Source of the DNA: Kiritimatiellia bacterium
GTDB taxonomy: Bacteria > Verrucomicrobiota > Kiritimatiellia > B70-G9
NCBI GenBank assembly: GCA_029934055.1
Contig: JAOZMZ010000010.1
Coordinates: 1-39,782 of the forward strand
Direction of reading: 5' to 3'
DNA length: 39,782 bases
How positions within the stretch are numbered: the stretch's first letter is position 1; each line of letters opens with the position of its first letter. The notes beneath the pieces were generated by a model. That model had not been told where the DNA came from, searched no databases, and was given only the letters and a program-made list of their open reading frames with translations. The position numbers were made by a program, and so were the translations under genes. Below are positions 35,068 to 39,782 of the stretch, piece after piece.

Positions 35068-35485
35068 TGTTCTCCACCGGGTCGGGGAAGTGTGCTCTTC
35101 CGTTTATGAAGACGATGGGGGCTTCTTTTTGTGCGTGGGCCTCGTGAAGGAGGCGGTCGGCGGTCATCATGATTCCGACGAAGGGTCCGTGCTTGCGGAT
35201 CGCCTGGACGCTGTAATTGGAACACGTCGGCAGCATGCGACAGCGGGAGATCATGACGACCGAAAGGATGCGCTGATAAAAGTGCAGCAAGAGGAAGGTA
35301 TAGTCGCGGCCGAGGGAGGCGGTGGGGCCGTGGTCTTCGGGGGCCGGCGGGAGGGGGCGAAGGTCGGCCGGGACGGTGACGGGGTCGCGGGGTGAGACCG
35401 ACCACGGGGGGGCGGAGCTGAAAGCCGCAAGGGGGCCCGCGAGGCAGCAGGCGCAGGTAATGATCAGTAAGCTTCGGATCTTCAT
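35039..35485 (-). CDS. yidD: YidD-like membrane insertion efficiency factor with an N-terminal signal peptide
   Basis: A small membrane-associated protein of the YidD family (E. coli YidD assists YidC/Sec insertion). The core FYQRILSVVMISRCRMLPTC followed by SNYSVQAIRKHG and MTADRLLHEA matches Y-Q-x(2)-I-S...C-R-x-x-P-T-C-S-x-Y, and FPDPVENN keeps the family's DPV end. This protein adds a signal peptide and linker of about 60 residues (MKIRSLLIITCACCLAGPLA), so the domain should be periplasmic, unlike the usual cytosolic-face YidD. The usual third family cysteine is replaced (LLHEA). ATG 35485 is chosen over a TTG at 35497. It is not with rnpA or yidC but 5' of a TPR/DUF5683-like protein (29-bp overlap) and a LolA-like gene. 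Confidence 0.82.
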   Translation of the reverse strand: MKIRSLLIITCACCLAGPLAAFSSAPPWSVSPRDPVTVPADLRPLPPAPEDHGPTASLGRDYTFLLLHFYQRILSVVMISRCRMLPTCSNYSVQAIRKHGPFVGIMMTADRLLHEAHAQKEAPIVFINGRAHFPDPVENNDFWWYRRP

Positions 35486-35493
35486 GGCCGGCG

Positions 35494-35525
35494 GCAAGCA
35501 TACGACGGGCGGCGTATGCTTGCAA
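35494..35525 (-). promoter_or_regulatory. Perfect 11-bp inverted repeat overlapping a candidate promoter for yidD
   Basis: GCAAGCATACG (35494-35504) and CGTATGCTTGC (35513-35523) are perfect inverted arms with an 8-base spacer. On the minus strand TTGCAA (35525-35520) and TATGCT (35502-35497), 17 bp apart, resemble a sigma70 promoter whose elements overlap the arms. Transcription would begin only a few bases before ATG 35485. It may be an operator, or a hairpin ending the TRL transcript; no T-run is seen. Confidence 0.45.
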
Positions 35526-35548
35526 GGGCGCGGATGGGCCTTGAGGGA

Positions 35549-35929
35549 CTATTCGCCGTAGGCGGTGACCGTGAGGCGTTCGTAGATCAGAAGCACGTTG
35601 AAGTACTCGTAGTCGGCGTAATGTACTTTTGATATGCCGCCGTTACGGGCGGCGTCCTGGATGCTGCAGCTGTCGAAAGCCAGCGGCAGCCAGATGCAGG
35701 GATAGGGATTGATGTAGCTCACACTGGCGGATCCGCTTTTGGGACACTCGGCGGGTGTTCTATCGAAATTCGCCGTCAGGGGGGCCTTGACCTGGGAAAT
35801 CAGACAGCCGCCCGGCGGGACGAAGGGGGCGCGGTATTGGGGGAGGGCGCAACCACTGACGGCCAGGACGAGCGCGGCCGGGAGGACCACCCTGATGCAG
35901 AATCGCGGCGGCTTCATTGATGCAATCAT
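35549..35929 (-). CDS. TRL-like lipoprotein, second of a tandem pair
   Basis: A 126-aa predicted lipoprotein of the TRL-like family. The signal ends in LAVSGC with Cys27. The mature part runs VPPGGCLISQVKAPLTANFD, a variable loop, then the family core SCSIQDAARNGGISKVHYAD and YEYFNVLLIYERLTVTAYGE. Its start (ATG 35929) overlaps the stop of its paralogue (ATGA), giving coupled translation; ATG 35917 would also work. Compared with the first copy, the glycine before the Asp of GDCSI is replaced (FDSCSI) and there is a longer Cys-containing insert. TRL-like proteins are small, envelope-associated and unstudied. The pair lies upstream of the YidD/TPR/LolA-like cluster on the same strand. Confidence 0.75.
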   Translation of the reverse strand: MIASMKPPRFCIRVVLPAALVLAVSGCALPQYRAPFVPPGGCLISQVKAPLTANFDRTPAECPKSGSASVSYINPYPCIWLPLAFDSCSIQDAARNGGISKVHYADYEYFNVLLIYERLTVTAYGE

Positions 35930-36261
35930 TCGCCCGTGACTATCACCGTGGTTTTGGTGTAGATGCCGATGATGTTAAAGAACTCATAATCGGCGTGATA
36001 GATTTTCGTCAGATTACCGTTGCGGGCGGCGGTGGCGATACTGCAGTCACCGAAAGCCAGCAATCCCCAAAGCATTGAGGTGGCCGAGGCCGTGCCCTGG
36101 CGGGTGCCGACGGGGGTCTTGTCGAAGTCGGTGCTGATGGGAGCCTTGGTCTGGTTGAAGACCAATCCGGGGGGCGGGACCACCGGTGCGATCAGGGTAC
36201 AGCCGAGAGAGAAGACGCTCAGGACAAGAGCCACGGCGATGAGTAAAGCGAACCTTTTCAT
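35926..36261 (-). CDS. TRL-like lipoprotein, first of a tandem pair
   Basis: A 111-aa TRL-like lipoprotein: signal MKRFALLIAVALVLSVFSLG ending before Cys21, then GLVFNQTKAPISTDFDKTPV, and the family core LLAFGDCSIATAARNGNLTK, IYHADYEFFNIIGIYTKTTV. ATG 36261 is preceded by a perfect AAGGAGG. Upstream codons joining this frame to the beta-helix fragment at 36.5-37.1 kb are an accident of readthrough and not one gene. A promoter candidate lies at 36295-36324. It overlaps the second TRL gene by four bases (ATGA). Confidence 0.82.
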   Translation of the reverse strand: MKRFALLIAVALVLSVFSLGCTLIAPVVPPPGLVFNQTKAPISTDFDKTPVGTRQGTASATSMLWGLLAFGDCSIATAARNGNLTKIYHADYEFFNIIGIYTKTTVIVTGE

Positions 36262-36294
36262 GAAACCTCCTTGTTTTCCCTGCATCCTGCCTGG

Positions 36295-36324
36295 AGGATA
36301 TGCCGCCGGGTGTCCGGTGGTCAA
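36295..36324 (-). promoter_or_regulatory. Candidate sigma70 promoter for the TRL pair
   Basis: Minus-strand TTGACC (36324-36319) and TATCCT (36300-36295) are 18 bp apart and lie about 34 bp before the ribosome site of the first TRL gene. The sequence directly follows the stop of the NAD kinase remnant. Confidence 0.45.
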
Positions 36325-36347
36325 GGGGTTTTCCGGCGGATGGTTTT

Positions 36348-36530
36348 TCAGAGGCTGGAACCGCGCCAGTGAAGTTTGCGCCGCAGGAGATCGAAGTAGC
36401 TGTAACCGGGCACGAGCACGAGGCGTGCCGAGCGGGGGCTGCGGGTGATGGTGATGGTGTCGTTTTGAAGGAGATGGGCGTGTTCCTGGCCGTCCACCGA
36501 CATAAGTGCGGCGCGCGCCGCCTTTGGCTC
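36348..36530 (-). pseudogene. nadK: C-terminal remnant of NAD kinase (nadK)
   Basis: About 55-60 codons on the minus strand, ending at TGA 36350-36348, read ALMSVDGQEHAHLLQNDTIT, then ITRSPRSARLVLVPGYSYFD, and LLRRKLHWRGSSL. This is the last beta-strand region and C-terminal helix of bacterial NAD kinases (E. coli: a CDSQ-type strand, an IRR-type strand, and SYFNTLSTKLGW at the end). No start, no GGDGT loop and no LTNRP block precede it: at about 36510-36540 the sequence turns into a beta-helix protein in another frame. NAD kinase is usually essential, so either another intact copy exists, or the DNA to the right was inserted here, or the join is an assembly artefact. Family call strong; cause unknown. 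Confidence 0.8.
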
Positions 36531-37183
36531 CGTTGGTGAGGACCAGCCGCCCCTCACCATAGTTTCCGGCATAAAACAGGCTGTTGTTATTCAGAAGAGA
36601 ATTTGCTCCCTCAATGACTACCTTGCCGTTTCCATTTGTGCCGTTGCCGATATAAAAGTAGTAATTGTTGAGGAGTCGGCCGTCGTTGCTTATACAAAGC
36701 GTGCCATTGCCTTCATCACCGATGTAGAAATTGTCCTCGTTATTCCAGTCACTTCCGGAATTGGAAATGTTCAATGTTCCCGTGCTGCCGATCATGTAGC
36801 CGACTATTGCATTCGTGGTGTAAATGCTGCCGCCGATGATATTCAATGTGGCGTCATCAGACGCATCCTGCCCGATACGAAAGCCGTAATTGTATTCCTT
36901 GGCGGTTCTTATCCAGTGGGCTGCAAGGTTGAATGAAACGTCGCCGTAATGAATCGCAAGATGATTCAGCGTATGGTTATTGGCAAAAGAGACAGTGTAA
37001 GTTGCCGTATTGGTGAATATGCACCAGTCGTCTTCGGTCGGCAGGGCTATATTTGGGATCCCAATTGTCCGTGTTTTCAAAAAGCCCGTTTTCAACGAGC
37101 CGGTGATAGGGCTGTGCGGGAGAATTGAGTCCCGCCAGCAGAAGCAGCAGAAGGCACAACGAAATTTGTGCAGATTTCGTCAT
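36531..37183 (-). pseudogene. Frameshifted, 3'-truncated beta-helix / autotransporter-type surface protein
   Basis: The minus-strand start at 37183 encodes a signal peptide (MTKSAQISLCLLLLLLAGLN, cleavage near SPAQ) and YHRLVENGLFENTDNWDP. The expected continuation PNIALPTEDDWCIFTNTATY lies one base out of frame: a single extra base in the CCC/AAA tract at about 37052-37060 shifts the reading. Afterwards come three or four parallel beta-helix rungs of about 26 residues (GTLNISNSGSDWNNEDNFYI, GTLCISNDGRLLNNYYFYIG, GKVVIEGANSLLNNNSLFYA). Coding stops abruptly at about 36.53 kb, against the nadK remnant. Full-length relatives have many more rungs and a C-terminal anchor, both missing. A sequencing error could explain the frameshift, but not the truncation. 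Confidence 0.72.
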
Positions 37184-37493
37184 ACCCGGAAGGTTACCAA
37201 GACGGGTGACCGCATCCTTTCGCGCCTGCCGGGCTGTTTCCCTGCGAAGCATGGTAATTCGCGGGCCTGCGCGTTTGCTTTCCACCCGAAGTCGGCACGC
37301 CTTAATGGGTCTATAGGTTTTTTTGTTGCCAAGGATATTCATTATGGGAATAATGCGCCGCATATTTTACCTCCGATGCCTGTCAAACGGGCAGCAGGAG
37401 AAGGTTTAATGCCGATAGCTTGGACTCAGGCTGAGAGTTTTGAAGGCATTATTTCGCTATTGATGTAGAGTTCGGTTGTTCAATCAGGCAACT

Positions 37494-37536
37494 AAATGGA
37501 GAATAATCAAATGGAGGATAATCAAATAGAATAAGC
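37494..37536. repeat. Short 15-bp tandem repeat, about 2.7 copies
   Basis: AAATGGAGAATAATC, AAATGGAGGATAATC and the partial AAATAGAATAAGC follow one another in the gap (37184-37697) between the beta-helix remnant and the glutamate dehydrogenase gene. The rest of this gap shows no supported gene; scattered TTGACA-like boxes (for example 37560) have poor -10 partners. Confidence 0.6.
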
Positions 37537-37697
37537 GCAAGAAAGGTCGCCGCTTTCGTTTGACAGGTGTGTCTTTTTCGGGCTAGCGACCTCTCCAGAT
37601 CGCAGTTGGCGACTTGAGATACTCGCAAAAGGTTGCCGGGGATGGTCGCCTTAGCATGAGGTAAAAAATGCGTAAAAATCAAAAAAGGAGCGGAGAA

Positions 37698-38945
37698 ATG
37701 ACGAAGCGTAATCCCTTTGAGGTTGCACAAAAGCAGTTGGATGAATGCGCACAGATTATGAAGTTAGATTCTGCTTCGCATGCAATCCTTCGAGTCCCAA
37801 AGCGGGAGATCCACGTATCATTGCCGGTGCGGATGGATGACGGCTCTATCAAAATGTTTCAAGGATTCAGGGTTCAGTACAATGATGCAAGGGGGCCAAC
37901 AAAAGGGGGGATTAGGTTCCATCCCGATGAAACAATTGATACTGTTCGGGCATTAGCGGCCTGGATGACATGGAAGTGTGCCCTGCTCGACCTACCTCTT
38001 GGCGGTGGGAAAGGTGGGGTCATTTGCAATCCCAAAGAAATGTCCCAGGGTGAACTGGAGCGCTTGAGTCGCGCATACATCCGGGCGATATCCCAGTTCA
38101 TCGGCCCAGACAAAGACGTTCCAGCACCTGATGTTTACACAAATCCTCAAACAATGGCTTGGATGATGGATGAGTATTCAAAGATTGCAGGTAAGAATCA
38201 ATTTGGTGTTATCACTGGCAAACCGCTTAGTGTAGGTGGTTCTGTTGGGCGAGGTGACGCCACAGCACGCGGCGGGGTATACACCCTGCGTGAAGCTGCA
38301 AAAGAACGTGGTATCGACCTTAAGAAAGCCACTGTTGCCGTTCAGGGTTATGGTAATGCCGGATATTATGTGGCGGGTCTCGCTAAATCTCTTTTAGGCT
38401 GTAAGGTAGTCGCTGTTAGTGATAGCAAAGGGGGCATATTCACAGAGGAAGGGCTTGATCCAGAGGCTGTTCATAAACATAAGGCTGAAACGGGGTCGGT
38501 GATTAATTTCCCAAATACTAAAGCGATTTCTAACGAAGATATTTTGGAACTTGAAGTGGACGTGCTTATTCCCGCCGCCTTGGAAAATGTTATCACAGAG
38601 AAGAATGCACCGAATATTAAGGCTAAAATTGTTGCTGAATTGGCTAATGGCCCAATTACACCAGAGGCCGATGATATACTACATAAGAACGGCATCCACG
38701 TGATACCAGATTTCTTATGCAACGCTGGCGGAGTAACTGTTTCATATTTTGAGATGGTGCAAAACATGTATATGTACTATTGGGACGAAAAAGAAATCCA
38801 CGAACACTTAGATAAGAAAATGACTACAGCGTATCATTCAGTGCTAAATGCATCCAAAAAATACAATATAAATATGCGGCAGGCAGCTTATGTTTTGGCT
38901 GTTGAACGTGTAGTTGATGCGATGAAGGTTCGTGGGTGGATATAG
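37698..38945 (+). CDS. Glutamate dehydrogenase (Glu/Leu/Phe/Val family)
   Basis: Interconverts glutamate and 2-oxoglutarate plus ammonium with NAD(P), a hexamer of about 415 residues. ATG 37698 has AAGGAG eight bases upstream; a longer frame from 37668 would bury that site. Motifs: [20 protein letters not shown] and [16 protein letters not shown] (the catalytic and substrate lysine blocks), [40 protein letters not shown], the Rossmann [16 protein letters not shown], and [18 protein letters not shown] (many homologues read EGANGPT). Base composition and codon use are clearly A+T-richer than the genes left of 36.5 kb, suggesting different ancestry. The closest-looking relatives are the archaeal/thermophile-type GDHs, but this was not tested. 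No regulator is seen nearby. Confidence 0.95.
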   Translation: MTKRNPFEVAQKQLDECAQIMKLDSASHAILRVPKREIHVSLPVRMDDGSIKMFQGFRVQYNDARGPTKGGIRFHPDETIDTVRALAAWMTWKCALLDLPLGGGKGGVICNPKEMSQGELERLSRAYIRAISQFIGPDKDVPAPDVYTNPQTMAWMMDEYSKIAGKNQFGVITGKPLSVGGSVGRGDATARGGVYTLREAAKERGIDLKKATVAVQGYGNAGYYVAGLAKSLLGCKVVAVSDSKGGIFTEEGLDPEAVHKHKAETGSVINFPNTKAISNEDILELEVDVLIPAALENVITEKNAPNIKAKIVAELANGPITPEADDILHKNGIHVIPDFLCNAGGVTVSYFEMVQNMYMYYWDEKEIHEHLDKKMTTAYHSVLNASKKYNINMRQAAYVLAVERVVDAMKVRGWI

Positions 38946-39116
38946 TTTATTGATGATATGAAATTGGAGTGGAGGCGTAGTATGGCGTTCGGGGTCACGA
39001 CTGGACAAGCCACAAACAGATCATGTGGTGGCCGCTGAATGTGCTGGAGCTTGTGAATAGCAGGGCCTTTAAGGATAGATATAGAGAACGGCTGGTATCA
39101 TATCACCGCACAAGCC

Positions 39117-39473
39117 ATGCAGCGGCGGAGTCTTTTCCCCGATGATTCATACAGTGTGCATTTTCTGGAACTGCCGCCGGAGACGAGTCTGCGCTGTGGC
39201 GTGGAGGCACATGCCGGCCCGCTTGAGGGGGGAATGACTATCATCGGATTATTCGGGCGCCGGTGCGGTATTGCAATGGTTGAATGTCAGTCACAGCGTG
39301 TGGTTCAACCGGGAGGAAAAATCAGGGGGACTTGTTTTGCCGGGAGCGATTCGGGGAGCGTTGTCATTGACGAGAAAAGACACCTAGCTCTTGATTGCAA
39401 GTTGTCCGATGTCCAGATGTGTGACTCCTCCGAGAAAAGGTTTCACCGGCGAGTTCTTGGTGGTGAACTATAA
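39117..39473 (+). CDS. Unrecognised open frame, possibly part of a degraded gene
   Basis: A 118-codon frame whose product contains SYSVHFLELPPETSLRCGVE and HAGPLEGGMTIIGLFGRRCG. There is no ribosome site or recognisable domain. Just upstream (38990-39135) another frame encodes DWTSHKQIMWWPLNVLELVN, which could be a second piece of one gene broken by a frameshift; this is only a suggestion. Apart from these frames I see nothing supported in 38946-39442. The 3' end overlaps a minus-strand partial frame. Confidence 0.25.
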   Translation: MQRRSLFPDDSYSVHFLELPPETSLRCGVEAHAGPLEGGMTIIGLFGRRCGIAMVECQSQRVVQPGGKIRGTCFAGSDSGSVVIDEKRHLALDCKLSDVQMCDSSEKRFHRRVLGGEL

Positions 39474-39782
39474 GCCTTGCATTCCCATATTTGCATTCTG
39501 TAGTCGGAGGAGGGCACCCTGATCATACCAAAAATTGGGGGTAGAGGTTGACCGATTTCCTGGATGAAGCGAGCGCTGTCCGGCAATTTGGTGGTTTTGC
39601 CGACCTTTGTAACTATGTAGTCATGAATTTTGCAGTTGGGTTCACCAAGCAGGCGCAGTTTTGCTCCAGCTTTTTCGGTCGCGTACCAAATTTCTGGCGG
39701 CCCCCAAACAATCGCGCCTTGGGGGATAGCCTGCGGAGGGCCAGATAAAGAGGCGTTGCTACAGTAACTTTGTTCCGTAGGC
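39443..39782 (-). CDS. Partial hypothetical protein running off the right edge of the window
   Basis: The minus-strand frame from the window end to the TGA at 39443-39445 is open for 112 codons with no start inside the window. It reads AIVWGPPEIWYATEKAGAKL, RLLGEPNCKIHDYIVTKVGK, SARFIQEIGQPLPPIFGMIR and ends in SSPPRTRR. The balanced residue mix, Trp/Tyr content and lack of low complexity look like a real protein; the plus-strand frame over it looks like its shadow. No family is recognised. It lies in the A+T-richer right-hand segment. Confidence 0.42.
   Translation of the reverse strand, partial: PTEQSYCSNASLSGPPQAIPQGAIVWGPPEIWYATEKAGAKLRLLGEPNCKIHDYIVTKVGKTTKLPDSARFIQEIGQPLPPIFGMIRVPSSDYRMQIWECKAYSSPPRTRR

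Noticed and set aside
35926-37095. Single 389-codon frame joining a beta-helix protein to a TRL lipoprotein
   Set aside because: The middle part is the nadK remnant read in a wrong frame; the TRL gene has its own AAGGAGG and signal peptide at 36261.
37449-37730. 93-codon minus-strand frame with FDYPPFDYSPF
   Set aside because: Arises from the 15-bp tandem repeat and the opposite strand of the GDH start; no ribosome site.
39548-39748. 66-codon plus-strand frame near the right edge
   Set aside because: Looks like the shadow of the more protein-like minus-strand partial frame.

Overview
The window looks like a high-G+C, Gram-negative bacterium of the PVC superphylum (Kiritimatiellota, Lentisphaerota or Verrucomicrobiota type). 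Outer-membrane machinery is present: SurA, a TolC-type channel, lipoproteins, LolA-like and beta-barrel proteins. Several secreted proteins also have architectures common in that group, namely discoidin repeats on a glycosidase, GH57 with CBM25 followed by Ca-binding DxDxDG repeats and a C-terminal beta domain, a GHL10 lipoprotein, TRL-like lipoproteins and a PUR-domain protein. The phylum is inferred, not proven.

Layout. 1-1833: the 3' part of groEL, then rpoZ and smpB behind a near-consensus sigma70 promoter. 2023-8758: a five-gene efflux operon (TetR regulator, TolC-like channel, membrane fusion protein, RND pump, PII-like protein) with ATGA overlaps at three of its four junctions. 8795-12890 (minus strand): rsmA, pdxA and surA, in the enterobacterial surA-pdxA-rsmA order, plus queG. 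13025-15077: a solitary AbiEi-type antitoxin/regulator with palindromic operators, then a PAP2-family membrane phosphatase/transferase. 15234-22811: two very large secreted carbohydrate-active proteins, tail to tail. 23077-27851: a PUR protein, a fumarase-family enzyme, a small beta-barrel, a class IV aminotransferase, frr and pyrH. 27927-32300: a GHL10 lipoprotein, a zinc-ribbon membrane protein and a polytopic membrane protein. 32441-32686: a non-coding mosaic of unrelated short tandem words. 32902-36261 (minus strand): an envelope cluster of a small DUF5683-like protein, a LolA-like protein, a TPR/DUF5683-like protein, a YidD with its own signal peptide, and two tandem TRL lipoproteins.

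At about 36.51-36.54 kb the character changes. The last ~55 codons of an NAD kinase gene abut, in the same orientation, a truncated and frameshifted beta-helix surface-protein gene. From there to the end the DNA is visibly A+T-richer and carries a glutamate dehydrogenase gene and unrecognised partial frames. This is a genomic-island/rearrangement boundary or an assembly chimera.

The observations most worth a second look are the nadK junction, the short-word mosaic at 32.4-32.7 kb, the YidD/TPR/LolA-like/TRL envelope cluster, the PII-like tail of the RND operon, the AbiEi regulator without a toxin, and a promoter whose -10 box lies in the loop of a perfect 11-bp hairpin at 1004-1043. I saw no CRISPR array, rRNA, tRNA or intact insertion sequence.
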